A DNA stretch of 48,655 nt from Lachnospiraceae bacterium (GCA_024691565.1 JAILNN010000162.1:1-48655), one strand, 5' to 3'; shown: positions 25,612 to 33,518, numbered from the stretch's first letter. A program made the numbers and translations. The notes: a model not told the origin generated them from the sequence alone.

Positions 25612-25958
25612 TTATTCTTTTTGTTGCGACGTTTTAAAATTTCATCATATTGATCATACATTTTTTGAGTAGTATTTTCTAATAAATAATAATGACTGAT
25701 ATATGGGACGAGTAAAACCAGGAGTCCGAATAGGAGAGCGATATACCAAATATCTCCTGTTATGGTTAATCCTAGGAGAGTGATAAAGGTTGCTAGAGCG
25801 AATAAAACTGTTACAATTAGGTGGATTAATCTTTCATGCTGGAAGTATGAAACCTGTACCAGATGCTCCTCTAGAACCTTTTCCCAATCAGTATCTTCTG
25901 GATTTTCTGACAATAATTTTTCAATTCTATTATAGTAATCTAATATTCTTTTTTTCAT
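25608..25958 (-). CDS. Small two-helix membrane protein of unknown function
   Basis: A 116-aa protein: a charged, cytoplasmic-looking N-terminus (MKKRILDYYNRIEKLLSENP) with an acidic DTDWEKVLEEH segment, two membrane helices (about residues 46-66 and 71-92) and a charged tail ending RRNKKNN. I do not recognise the family. ATG at 25958 is chosen because an AAGAGG site precedes it; the frame stays open for 68 more codons but that part is low-complexity, AT-rich and upstream of the predicted transcription start. It is convergent with the ABC genes and the stop codons overlap, with no terminator between them. Confidence 0.65.
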   Translation of the reverse strand: MKKRILDYYNRIEKLLSENPEDTDWEKVLEEHLVQVSYFQHERLIHLIVTVLFALATFITLLGLTITGDIWYIALLFGLLVLLVPYISHYYLLENTTQKMYDQYDEILKRRNKKNN

Positions 25959-26061
25959 AATTGCCTCTTTTCTTTTACTTGGAATTTCCCTAAAATTTAC
26001 CCTAAAAAAATTCGTGTAAAAATTTGAAATTACTCTTGTAAAATTTTGAAATGGTAACTTA

Positions 26062-26089
26062 ATTATAGCATTTATGTATTTTTTGGCAA
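26062..26089 (-). promoter_or_regulatory. Minus-strand promoter for the small membrane protein
   Basis: Read on the minus strand: TTGCCA (26084-26089), 16-bp spacer, TATAAT (26062-26067) with the extended TGC. Transcription would start near 26055, about 100 bp before the ATG. Confidence 0.6.
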
Positions 26090-26224
26090 ATATTTTATGT
26101 ATTTTATGGCATTTTTTTGAATTGTAAATAAGGTAGTTTGTTGTAGAATTTAAGAGGTGCAAGTTGGTAAATTTGGTATTAATTCAGCAAATTGTCATAA
26201 AATAATGCTCTATTTGTAACAGAA

Positions 26225-26269
26225 TTAACACATTCTTGACGGAATCTTAACAAATTGTGAAGATATTAT
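26225..26269 (+). promoter_or_regulatory. Pho-box-like promoter before the polyphosphate polymerase gene
   Basis: Three direct repeats at exact 11-bp periodicity: TTAACA (26225-26230), TTGACG (26236-26241), TTAACA (26247-26252). This is the TTAACA-type repeat bound by PhoP of Bacillus. A -10-like TATTAT (26264-26269) follows the last repeat after 11 bp, and there is no good sigma-A -35 at the usual distance, as in activator-dependent pho promoters. The rest of the 25959-26338 gap holds the divergent promoter and nothing else I can identify. Confidence 0.6.
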
Positions 26270-26338
26270 ATACGCATAAGATAAATAACATGTTGTTAAG
26301 GAAACTGATGTTTAGAATTTTGAAGTGAGGTGGTTATC

Positions 26339-27142
26339 ATGGCAGCACAAGAATCTTTTAACAGAGTAGAAAAAAAATACGTACTTACAAAGAATCAATT
26401 TGAAGGACTTATGGAAAGAATTGGTGAGCATATTAAGGAAGACGAATATTTCTTTTCTAAGATTTGTAATGTTTATTATGATGCCTCTGATTTTGGACTT
26501 ATCAGACATTCTATCGAGAAGCCAGTTTACAAAGAAAAGTTAAGACTTAGAAGCTACAACGTTCCAAATAAGGATACTAATGTTTTTATCGAGATTAAGA
26601 AAAAATATGATGGTATTGTTTATAAGAGAAGAATTACTCTTCCGCTTGCTGAAGCTGAGAATTATTTGGATAACGATGTAAGACCAACAACACCCGTTAA
26701 CGAGCAAATTCTTAGAGAAATCGATTACTTCAAGCAGAATCATCAGGTTGAAGGAAAGATGTTTATTGCATATGACAGATCAGCATATGTGAGTTCAGAA
26801 GACTCTAGCTTAAGAATTACTTTTGATGCTAATTTAAGAGCAAGAGAATCTGAGATATCTCTCGAAAATGGAGATGATGGTAGATACTTTTTTGAAAATG
26901 ACGAAAGAGTAATGGAGATTAAGTCTATTGGTGCATATCCTAGATGGATGGTTGATGCTTTAAATGAACTTGAAATTTATCCTGCTTCATTTTCAAAATA
27001 TGGTTCCTTCTATAAGGAAAAGGTTACAGCTGAAAATCCTGTTTATGATAGATTAAAGGAAAGAGTTAGTAAGAAGTCAAACATTAAAGGATTTAAGCAC
27101 AGCAGAGTTAACCTTTGGAAGGCATATACAGTTTCTGCATAA
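26339..27142 (+). CDS. VTC-domain protein, probable polyphosphate polymerase
   Basis: A 267-aa protein with the VTC (polyphosphate polymerase) fold, a tunnel-shaped domain related to triphosphate tunnel enzymes. Visible family features are RVEKKYVL (residues 9-16), a basic KEKLRLRSY segment (about 64-72), IEIKKKYDGIVYKRR (about 83-97), and VMEIKSIGAYPRWM (about 192-205) carrying the metal-site Glu. ATG 26339 follows GAGGTGG. It is followed by a DUF4956 membrane gene 54 bp away, a common pairing. It probably makes polyphosphate from ATP, or modifies a surface component; the Pho-like promoter supports a phosphate link. Activity is inference. Confidence 0.85.
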   Translation: MAAQESFNRVEKKYVLTKNQFEGLMERIGEHIKEDEYFFSKICNVYYDASDFGLIRHSIEKPVYKEKLRLRSYNVPNKDTNVFIEIKKKYDGIVYKRRITLPLAEAENYLDNDVRPTTPVNEQILREIDYFKQNHQVEGKMFIAYDRSAYVSSEDSSLRITFDANLRARESEISLENGDDGRYFFENDERVMEIKSIGAYPRWMVDALNELEIYPASFSKYGSFYKEKVTAENPVYDRLKERVSKKSNIKGFKHSRVNLWKAYTVSA

Positions 27143-27196
27143 TTATTTTGCTATAATTTATGGGATATTTTTATTTGATTGAGAGGGGTGCTTACT

Positions 27197-27871
27197 ATGT
27201 TAGATACTATTATTGATGCTTCAACTACTGGAATGAGCGTTAAAACTGCTTTGATCTGTACAGGGACTTCCATTGGTTTGGGTATAATTATTTCTTTGTT
27301 TTATATGTTTAGATCTAAATATACCAAGAGTTATATTATTACACTTGCATTACTTCCAGCGCTTACGCAGATTGTAATTACTTTGGTTAATGGTAATCTT
27401 GGTACAGGTTTGGCAATTATGGGTGCATTTTCACTTGTTCGTTTCCGTTCATTACCGGGTGATTCTAAACATATTTTAGGTGTGTTCTATGCAATGAGTG
27501 TTGGTCTTGCAACAGGAATGGGATATATTACTTTTGCAGTTCTTTGTACCTTTATTATTGGTATTATGATGATTATTCTTGAAGTTATTCCATTTGCTGA
27601 AAAAGGAATGAATGATTCTACACTTAGAATTGTTATTCCAGAAGACGCTGATTATGATGAATTATTTAGTGAAATTTTGAAGAAATATACAAAGAAATGT
27701 AGTCTCGAAAGAGTTAGAACAGTTAACATGGGTACTATGTATGAAGTTAACTATCGAATTGTTATGAAGAATGAAAAGCAATTGAAGGATATGATGGATG
27801 AGATTAGAGTTAGAAATGGAAATCTTACTGTTAACTTCTTCAAGGTTGCTGAAGCAGTGGGTGAACTTTAA
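27197..27871 (+). CDS. DUF4956-family membrane protein
   Basis: A 224-aa protein with four predicted membrane segments (about residues 15-40, 47-65, 68-85 and 102-135) and a soluble C-terminal domain of about 85 residues (LRIVIPEDADYDELF onward) that resembles a small ferredoxin-like fold. The MGAFSLVRFRSLPGDSKHIL segment is the recognisable core of DUF4956. Such proteins occur next to VTC polymerases; it may be the membrane partner that anchors the enzyme or moves its product. ATG 27197 follows GAGAGGGG. The operon closes with a strong terminator. Confidence 0.85.
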   Translation: MLDTIIDASTTGMSVKTALICTGTSIGLGIIISLFYMFRSKYTKSYIITLALLPALTQIVITLVNGNLGTGLAIMGAFSLVRFRSLPGDSKHILGVFYAMSVGLATGMGYITFAVLCTFIIGIMMIILEVIPFAEKGMNDSTLRIVIPEDADYDELFSEILKKYTKKCSLERVRTVNMGTMYEVNYRIVMKNEKQLKDMMDEIRVRNGNLTVNFFKVAEAVGEL

Positions 27872-27896
27872 AAAGTTTTATATAGACATGAAATAA

Positions 27897-27957
27897 ACCT
27901 CCAAATTTTAGGTTTTAATCAATTAGATTTAAATCTAAATTTTGGAGGTCTTTTTTT
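27897..27957 (+). terminator. Intrinsic terminator after the VTC/DUF4956 operon
   Basis: ACCTCCAAATTTTAG pairs with CTAAATTTTGGAGGT with one mismatch, followed by seven T. Confidence 0.88.
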
Positions 27958-28029
27958 CTTTTGCAAATAATCCTTAAATTATATTTCTTGAAAGTTTTGT
28001 CAAGACTAACTGCGTTTTTTAAGACAAAA

Positions 28030-28401
28030 TTATTCTGCCTTCCAAAGTCCATGAAGGTTGCAATATGCATAAACTGCAACTACAGAATCATCATCTGTTA
28101 ATAAAAATTCTGCACAAGGCTTCTCTTCTGGCTTAAGTGTCTTTCTCTGAACACCTTTAACTGTTTCAACTGCAATCCACTCGATGTAATGAACATCGAT
28201 CATAGGATGATCAACAGATCCAACATTTACGATAACCTTGTTACCTTCAACCTTAAATTCAGGAACATGCTTCTCAGCAGCTCCATCTGAAGTACCAGGG
28301 ATGAGTTCTGTCATGTTCTTTCCACAGCATGACATTGGAGCGCCTGATTCCTTTACCATCTCTACAAAATTACCACATGTCTCACATACATAAAATTTCA
28401 T
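28030..28401 (-). CDS. dfx: Desulfoferrodoxin (superoxide reductase)
   Basis: Reduces superoxide to hydrogen peroxide without making oxygen, a standard defence of anaerobes. The 123-aa protein has both iron centres. The N-terminal rubredoxin-like site uses Cys6, Cys9, Cys25 and Cys26; the catalytic site uses His45 (EKHVPE), His65, His71, Cys114 and His117 (CNLHG), with Glu43 and Lys44 next to the active-site His. It is a complete two-iron (class I, 2Fe) form of usual length. AGGAGGT-like GGAGGTG precedes the ATG. It is a single minus-strand gene between two + strand units; a TATAAT -10 lies at 28436-28441 on the minus strand. Confidence 0.95.
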   Translation of the reverse strand: MKFYVCETCGNFVEMVKESGAPMSCCGKNMTELIPGTSDGAAEKHVPEFKVEGNKVIVNVGSVDHPMIDVHYIEWIAVETVKGVQRKTLKPEEKPCAEFLLTDDDSVVAVYAYCNLHGLWKAE

Positions 28402-28598
28402 AAAACACCTCCATAATAAATTAATTAGTTTTCGTATTATAGTCCTACTTGTTGAACCGAATAAAACTTTGTTTAAGATTACTAAATATTGAAGTTTTTG
28501 TCAATCGAATTCAAGTTTTTAAGTAAAAAAATAAGTTGTATTTTGCCAGATTTTTTTTCGTCTTAAGTTAAGAGAAAGAATAAATTTTAAAAAGAGTC

Positions 28599-28627
28599 TT
28601 GATTTTTAGATTAAGATGATATATAAT
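28599..28627 (+). promoter_or_regulatory. Promoter of the tRNA-Arg gene
   Basis: TTGATT (28599-28604), 17-bp spacer, TATAAT (28622-28627), about 12 bp before the tRNA. Confidence 0.75.
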
Positions 28628-28639
28628 CCTTCCTTGTGA

Positions 28640-28713
<74 letters not shown>

Positions 28714-28718
28714 TATGT

Positions 28719-28760
28719 AAAAGCCGAGGAGACCAGATGGTTGTTTCTCGGCTTTAATTG
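28719..28760 (+). terminator. Terminator after tRNA-Arg
   Basis: AAAGCCGAG pairs with CTCGGCTTT across an 18-nt loop; the T tract is interrupted (TTTAATTGTTTT). Confidence 0.65.
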
Positions 28761-28764
28761 TTTT

Positions 28765-28818
28765 AATTTGAAATACGATATAAATTTGAAGTTTGATATA
28801 AATTTGAAATTTGATATA
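28765..28818 (+). repeat. Three tandem 18-bp repeats at the murB promoter
   Basis: Units 28765-28782, 28783-28800 and 28801-28818 follow the pattern AATTTGAARTTTGATATA; the first has ACGATATA in its 3' half. They are directly adjacent with no spacer. Confidence 0.8.
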
Positions 28819-28820
28819 AT
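28793..28820 (+). promoter_or_regulatory. Promoter of the murB-rapZ-whiA-crh operon
   Basis: TTGATA (28793-28798), 16-bp spacer, TATAAT (28815-28820) with extended TGA. Both hexamers fall within the tandem repeats, so each repeat contributes the same TTTGATATA core. Confidence 0.65.
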
Positions 28821-28868
28821 TATACTTTGGATGCAGCAAAGGTTTTTTAATTGTTATAGGAGAAGAAA

Positions 28869-29900
28869 GTGGAAGATAGATATATTGATTTCTTAGATGA
28901 ATTAAGAAAATTATATGATGAAAGAATTGTTGGGGAGAGTTTTGATAGAGATGATTTAATCAAGGAGAATGAACTTTTAAGAAAGCATACCACAATTAAG
29001 ATTGGTGGTCCTGCTCGTGTTTTTGTTGTGACTCCAACATATGATGCAGTAGTTCTTACTTATAAGTTATGTAAGAAGTATTCGCTTAGATATATGGTTC
29101 TTGGAAATGCGAGTAATATGCTTTTTGATGATAAAGAATTTGATGGTGTTATTATTTCTACAGATTGTAGAGATAGTGAGATTTCAAGTATAAATATTTT
29201 TGATAAGGATTCAGATGATTTTTCAGAATTTTTTGGGAAATTTGGATATAAAGATTTAGATGATTTAGAGGCAGATGCTTTTTATGTAACTGCTGGAGGT
29301 GGTGCTAGACTTTCTGCTTTTGCAAATAAGGTTGGAAAGAAAAGTCTTGCTGGAGCGGAATTTTCAGGCGGAATTCCTGGTAGTATAGGCGGAGCGGTTA
29401 CGATGAATGCTGGTGCATATGGATCAGAGATTAAAGATATTATTGTTTCTGTTAGAGCTTTAAATGAAGATGGAGAAGTTGTGATTTTAAGCAAGGATGA
29501 ACTTCAACTTGCATATAGAAAAAGTGTAATTCAAGAAAAGGGTTACATTGTTTTGGAAGCATTGTTTGCTTTGAAAAAGGGAAATCAAGAAGAAATTTTT
29601 GCTAAGATGAGAGAATTAAATGATAAGAGGAGAGATAAACAGCCTCTTGAATATCCAAGTTGCGGAAGTACATTTAAAAGACCTGTGGGTGGCTTTGCTG
29701 CACAGATGATTGATGAGAGTGGTCTTAAGGGTTACCGCGTTGGAGATATGATGATTTCTGAGAAACATGCAGGCTTTATGGTTAATGTTGGAAATGGAAA
29801 TTTCCATGATGCGATGGAAGTTATTAAGCATGTTCAAGAAAAGGTAAATGAAAAATTTGACATTGAATTGGAACCTGAAGTCAGAATTATTTCGGAGTGA
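28869..29900 (+). CDS. murB: UDP-N-acetylenolpyruvoylglucosamine reductase
   Basis: MurB reduces the enolpyruvyl group of UDP-GlcNAc to make UDP-MurNAc for peptidoglycan, using FAD and NADPH. The 343-aa protein shows the FAD-binding domain (KHTTIKIGGPA about 39-49; LGNASNML about 78-85; GAEFSGGIPGSIGGAV about 162-177), the YPSCGSTFKRP active-site segment (about 262-272, catalytic Ser) and EPEVRIISE at the end (catalytic Glu). A charged stretch at about 100-135 is longer than in most MurB proteins. Translation starts at GTG 28869 behind AGGAG. It is first in an operon with rapZ and whiA. Confidence 0.94.
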   Translation: MEDRYIDFLDELRKLYDERIVGESFDRDDLIKENELLRKHTTIKIGGPARVFVVTPTYDAVVLTYKLCKKYSLRYMVLGNASNMLFDDKEFDGVIISTDCRDSEISSINIFDKDSDDFSEFFGKFGYKDLDDLEADAFYVTAGGGARLSAFANKVGKKSLAGAEFSGGIPGSIGGAVTMNAGAYGSEIKDIIVSVRALNEDGEVVILSKDELQLAYRKSVIQEKGYIVLEALFALKKGNQEEIFAKMRELNDKRRDKQPLEYPSCGSTFKRPVGGFAAQMIDESGLKGYRVGDMMISEKHAGFMVNVGNGNFHDAMEVIKHVQEKVNEKFDIELEPEVRIISE

Positions 29901-29934
29901 GAAGTTGATAGCGCACTAGGAAGAAGGTGAAAAC

Positions 29935-30786
29935 ATGAGAAATGTTATTGTAACCGGTATGAGTGGAGCGGGTAAAACTACAGTAATTCATCAGCTTGAA
30001 GATATGGGATATTTTTGTGTAGATAATATTCCTGTTGAGTTGATTCCAAAGCTTACGAAGATGCTTATTAATGATGATTCAATTGATAAACTTGCTTTGG
30101 GAATTGATGTTAGAAATAAAAAAGGCCTTAAGGATTTAAAGGGAATTCTTGAGACTTTAAAGGAAGATGGTTTTAGATACGAAATCCTTTTTATGGATGC
30201 GGATGATGAAACTATTCTTAGAAGATATAAGGAAACGCGAAGGTCTCATCCTTTGGATGCTGATGGTCGTTTAGATAGAGCAATTGAAGACGAGAGAAGA
30301 ATTGTCGGCTTTATTAAAGATGATGCAAATTATGTGATTGATACTTCTAACATGCTTGTTAGGGAATTAAAGATCAGGGTTGATAAGCTTTTTAGGAGTC
30401 CTGGCAAGGATGAAAGATTTGATATTACAATTATGTCTTTTGGATTTAAGTATGGAATTCCTAAGTATGCCGATTTGGTTTTTGATGTTAGGTTTTTACC
30501 TAATCCATTTTATGAGCCAGATTTAAAGGAACTTACAGGAAATGATAAGCCAGTATCTGATTATGTTCTGTCATTTGAGGAGGCTAAACAATTTGAAATT
30601 AAGCTTTTTGAGATGATTGAATTTTTGGTACCTAATTATATTAAGGAAGGGAAAAATCAGCTTTTTATCGCTTGTGGATGTACTGGTGGAAAACACAGGT
30701 CTGTTACAATTGCTAATGAACTTTTCAAGCATATGTCGCAACTTCCTTATAATGTAAATGTTGAACATATTGATATTGCAAAATAG
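29935..30786 (+). CDS. rapZ: RapZ/YvcJ family nucleotide-binding adaptor
   Basis: A 283-aa P-loop protein. In Escherichia coli RapZ controls the small RNA that governs GlmS, and the Bacillus homolog YvcJ is a GTPase of less clear role. Walker A is GMSGAGKTT (residues 8-16); CVDNIP (about 28-33), DADDE (about 92-96), the SFGFKYGIP segment (about 170-178) and the C-terminal IACGCTGGKHRSV (about 244-256) are all family signatures. AAGAAGGTG lies before the ATG. In Bacillus the order is yvcJ-yvcK-whiA-crh; here whiA follows directly and yvcK is missing. Confidence 0.95.
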   Translation: MRNVIVTGMSGAGKTTVIHQLEDMGYFCVDNIPVELIPKLTKMLINDDSIDKLALGIDVRNKKGLKDLKGILETLKEDGFRYEILFMDADDETILRRYKETRRSHPLDADGRLDRAIEDERRIVGFIKDDANYVIDTSNMLVRELKIRVDKLFRSPGKDERFDITIMSFGFKYGIPKYADLVFDVRFLPNPFYEPDLKELTGNDKPVSDYVLSFEEAKQFEIKLFEMIEFLVPNYIKEGKNQLFIACGCTGGKHRSVTIANELFKHMSQLPYNVNVEHIDIAK

Positions 30787-30823
30787 ATTTTAGTACAGGA
30801 TTTTGAAGTGTTCGGAGGTAAAA

Positions 30824-31753
30824 ATGTCTTTTTCTTCGGAAGTTAAGGATGAGCTTTCTAAGGTTAATGAGAGGGCGAGACACTGCCAGACTGCTGAGCT
30901 TTTGAGCCTATGTGCAATATATGGTTATTTTAGTGATGGTGATAAATATTTTTTCATTATTAAAAGTGAAGGCTTGACAGTTACAAAAAAATCTTATATT
31001 TTATTAAAGAGACTTCTGGGAGTTAATCCTGAAGTTAAGATTCAGACGCATATTAATCCTTTGAGGAAGTCTGAGTACTCGATTCTTCTTGTTGGAGACG
31101 ATGCTAAGAGGCTTAAGGAATTATTGAAACTTAAGGGATTTTGGGGATTTGTGTCTGGAGCAGAAAAGGGTATATATAAGAAGATAATTCAAAGTACGTG
31201 TTGTAAGCGTGCATTTTTGAGGGGTATTTTTCTTGGAGCGGGTTCTGTTACGAATCCTGAGAAATCCTATCACCTTGAAATCGTACTTCCTACTTCTTCT
31301 TTAGCTGAGGTTGTCCAAGATGCAATGGGGGCTGTTGGAATTGAGGCTAAGATGGTTATTAGAAAAGGAAATACGGTTGTGTATGTTAAGGATGCATCTA
31401 AGATTTCTGAATTTTTTAGCCTTACAGGCGCTAGCATTTCAATGCTTAATTTTGAGAATGTTAGGGTTGTTAAGGATGTCAGAAATAATGTTAACAGGCA
31501 GGTTAATTGTGAGACTGCTAACATTGGAAAAACTGTAGGAGCATCTCATAGGCAACTAGAGGATATTAGGATTATTCAGAATAGAATAGGACTTGAAAAC
31601 TTAAGTGTAGGGTTAAAGGAGATGGCGTATTTGAGGCTTGATTATCCAGATGCTTCTCTTTCTGAACTTGCAGAAATGATGGGCGGAGGAATTACAAGAT
31701 CGGGAGTTAATCATAGGCTTAGAAGATTGTCTCAGATAGCTGCAAAACTTTGA
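30824..31753 (+). CDS. whiA: Sporulation/division regulator WhiA
   Basis: WhiA is a DNA-binding protein related to LAGLIDADG homing endonucleases, linked to sporulation in actinomycetes and to division in Bacillus. The 309-aa protein opens SFSSEVKDELSK, has the two endonuclease-like domains (about 15-200; ACK-type core CKRAFLRGIFLGAGSVTNPE about 123-142), and a C-terminal helix-turn-helix (about 225-305) with NIGKTVGASHRQLEDI and GITRSGVNHRLRRL. ATG 30824 follows CGGAGGT; an upstream TTG is unlikely. The neighbours are the conserved murB/rapZ and crh-like genes. Confidence 0.95.
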   Translation: MSFSSEVKDELSKVNERARHCQTAELLSLCAIYGYFSDGDKYFFIIKSEGLTVTKKSYILLKRLLGVNPEVKIQTHINPLRKSEYSILLVGDDAKRLKELLKLKGFWGFVSGAEKGIYKKIIQSTCCKRAFLRGIFLGAGSVTNPEKSYHLEIVLPTSSLAEVVQDAMGAVGIEAKMVIRKGNTVVYVKDASKISEFFSLTGASISMLNFENVRVVKDVRNNVNRQVNCETANIGKTVGASHRQLEDIRIIQNRIGLENLSVGLKEMAYLRLDYPDASLSELAEMMGGGITRSGVNHRLRRLSQIAAKL

Positions 31754-31809
31754 AAAATAGCATTTTAGATAAAATAATTTGGATTAAAAACTATTTAAGG
31801 AGAAATGAA

Positions 31810-32064
31810 ATGTTAACTAAGAAAATTACCGTTAATTTAAAAAATGGATTGGAAGCAAGACCTGTAGCTATGCTTGTTCAGGTTGCTAGTCGTTTTAACA
31901 GCAAGGTTTACCTTGAGTGTGCTGATAAGAAGGTAAATGCAAAGAGTCTTATCGGAATGATGACACTTGGAGTTGTGAATGGTGAGGAAATTACTGTTCA
32001 GACAGAAGGCGAAGATGAAGAAAACGCTATGAGCGAAGTTTCAGGATTTTTAATTGGAGAATAA
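31810..32064 (+). CDS. crh: Crh-like HPr paralog with Glu15 and Ser46
   Basis: An 84-aa HPr-fold protein. In true HPr, His15 accepts phosphate from enzyme I; here position 15 is Glu (NGLEARPVA), so sugar phosphotransfer is impossible by the normal route. Ser46, the HPr-kinase target, is kept (AKSLIGMM). Bacillus Crh has the same logic (Gln15, Ser46) and the same position after whiA, where it acts with CcpA in carbon catabolite repression. AAGGAG precedes ATG 31810. The symbol is given by analogy; Clostridial proteins of this type may have other partners. Confidence 0.85.
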   Translation: MLTKKITVNLKNGLEARPVAMLVQVASRFNSKVYLECADKKVNAKSLIGMMTLGVVNGEEITVQTEGEDEENAMSEVSGFLIGE

Positions 32065-32091
32065 AATCCGTTTAGTTATTTTAAAAATAGT

Positions 32092-32120
32092 TTGACATCG
32101 GTTAAAAGGTGTGTTAAACT
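32092..32120 (+). promoter_or_regulatory. Promoter of the infC operon
   Basis: TTGACA (32092-32097), 17-bp spacer, TAAACT (32115-32120). Confidence 0.75.
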
Positions 32121-32126
32121 AATCAA

Positions 32127-32312
32127 GCTGTGTCAAAGAGAAGGTCTATTTGGAATTCTTAAAACACAACAAACGAAGCAGAGTTATCCACTCTCACCTT
32201 AGCACTTAGGACAGTGACTCGGGTTTTGAAAATAATCATAACGTAGCAGTATTACCGTTTGGTTTACTGTGAATTGATTTGTGGATAGCTTTAGGCTATT
32301 CACTTTTTTTAT
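32127..32312 (+). ncRNA. infC-rpmI-rplT leader, probable L20 autoregulatory element
   Basis: About 210 nt separate the start site from infC. The leader contains a conserved-looking core (about 32190-32235) and ends with a terminator hairpin, GTGGATAGC / GCTATTCAC and seven or eight T (about 32280-32309), just before the ribosome binding site. In Bacillus and relatives, ribosomal protein L20 binds such a leader and causes premature termination. I recognise the arrangement and part of the core but could not fold it fully. Confidence 0.6.
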
Positions 32313-32338
32313 ACCATTTTTAGAGGAGGTGTTCCACA

Positions 32339-32851
32339 ATTAACAACAATAATTTAGCGGTCAACGAACAAATAAGAGATAAGGAAGTAAGACTTATAGG
32401 CGAGCATGGCGATCAGCTTGGTATTATGTCAGCTAAAGAGGCATATAAAACAGCTAGGGATGCAGGACTTGATCTTGTTAAGATTGCGCCAAATGCTAAA
32501 CCACCAGTTTGTAAGATAGTTGATTACGGAAAGTACAGATATGAGCTTTCTCGTAAAGAGAAGGAAGCGCGTAAGAAGCAGAGGGTTACAAGCGTTAAGG
32601 AAATAAGGTTTTCGCCTAACATTGATCCTAATGATTTGAACACCAAGGCTAATCAGGCAAGAAAGTTTATTGAAAAAGGTGATAAGGTTAAGGTATCACT
32701 TAGATTCAGAGGTAGAGAGCTTGCTCATATTAATTACAGTAAGCAGATTCTTGATGAGTTTTTCGAGAAACTTTCGGAAGTCGCAGTTATGGACAAACCA
32801 CCTAAGATGGAGGGGCGTTCTATGGTTATGATTATTGCTAAAAAAGCATAA
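32339..32851 (+). CDS. infC: Translation initiation factor IF-3
   Basis: IF-3 binds the 30S subunit, blocks premature 50S joining and checks start-codon choice. The 170-aa protein begins at an AUU codon (32339-32341), 8 nt after AGAGGAGGTG; there is no ATG until residue 30, which would remove the conserved [20 protein letters not shown] start of the N-domain. Family features follow: the linker [15 protein letters not shown] (about 86-100) and C-domain [18 protein letters not shown] starts on infC are known as a self-limiting device, because IF-3 discriminates against them. rpmI follows after 22 bp. Confidence 0.94.
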   Translation: MNNNNLAVNEQIRDKEVRLIGEHGDQLGIMSAKEAYKTARDAGLDLVKIAPNAKPPVCKIVDYGKYRYELSRKEKEARKKQRVTSVKEIRFSPNIDPNDLNTKANQARKFIEKGDKVKVSLRFRGRELAHINYSKQILDEFFEKLSEVAVMDKPPKMEGRSMVMIIAKKA

Positions 32852-32873
32852 ATTTACAGGAGGTCTAAGAAAG

Positions 32874-33077
32874 ATGGCAAAGCAGAAAATGAAGACAAAA
32901 CGTGCAGCAGCAAAGCGTTTTAAGGTTACAGGAACAGGTAAGCTTGTTAAGATGAAGGCTTATAAGAGTCACATTCTTACAAAGAAGTCAGCAAAGAGAA
33001 AGAGAAATCTTCGTAAAGCAACTACAGTTGATGATTCAAATGTAAAGCCAATGAAGAAGCTTTTACCTTATTCATAA
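32874..33077 (+). CDS. rpmI: 50S ribosomal protein L35
   Basis: A 67-aa, very basic protein of the large subunit: [19 protein letters not shown] at the N-terminus, [20 protein letters not shown] in the middle and [10 protein letters not shown] at the end are all L35 signatures. ACAGGAGG precedes ATG 32874. It is the middle gene of the infC-rpmI-rplT operon. Confidence 0.96.
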   Translation: MAKQKMKTKRAAAKRFKVTGTGKLVKMKAYKSHILTKKSAKRKRNLRKATTVDDSNVKPMKKLLPYS

Positions 33078-33121
33078 TCTGAAACAATTGATTTAACAAC
33101 ATATTTTTGGAGGAAAATAAA

Positions 33122-33478
33122 ATGGCACGTATTAAAGGCGGAATGAACGCTAGAAGAAAGCATAATAAAGTTTTAAAGATGGCTAAAGGTTATAGAGGAG
33201 CCAGATCAAAGCAGTACAGAGTTGCAAAGCAGTCAGTTATGAGAGCTCTTACTTCTTCATTTGCAGGAAGAAAGCAGAGAAAGAGAGAATTAAGAAGACT
33301 TTGGATTGCTCGTATTAATGCAGCTGCAAGATTAAATGGTCTTTCATACAGCAGATTTATGTATGGACTTAAGCTTGCTGAAATCGACATTAATAGAAAA
33401 ATGTTAGCAGAGATGGCAGTTAGTGATCCTGAAGGATTTGCTACACTTGTTGAAACTGCAAAGCAGAAGATTGCTTAA
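33122..33478 (+). CDS. rplT: 50S ribosomal protein L20
   Basis: A 118-aa basic protein needed early in 50S assembly. Signatures: [19 protein letters not shown] at the start, [19 protein letters not shown] (about 21-39), [19 protein letters not shown] (about 53-71), and [20 protein letters not shown] (about 77-96). ATG 33122 is preceded by GGAGG. L20 is the expected repressor of its own operon through the leader described above. Confidence 0.97.
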   Translation: MARIKGGMNARRKHNKVLKMAKGYRGARSKQYRVAKQSVMRALTSSFAGRKQRKRELRRLWIARINAAARLNGLSYSRFMYGLKLAEIDINRKMLAEMAVSDPEGFATLVETAKQKIA

Positions 33479-33518
33479 TAATTTAGAAAACGTCCGATCG
33501 TTCGGGTGTTTTCATGCG

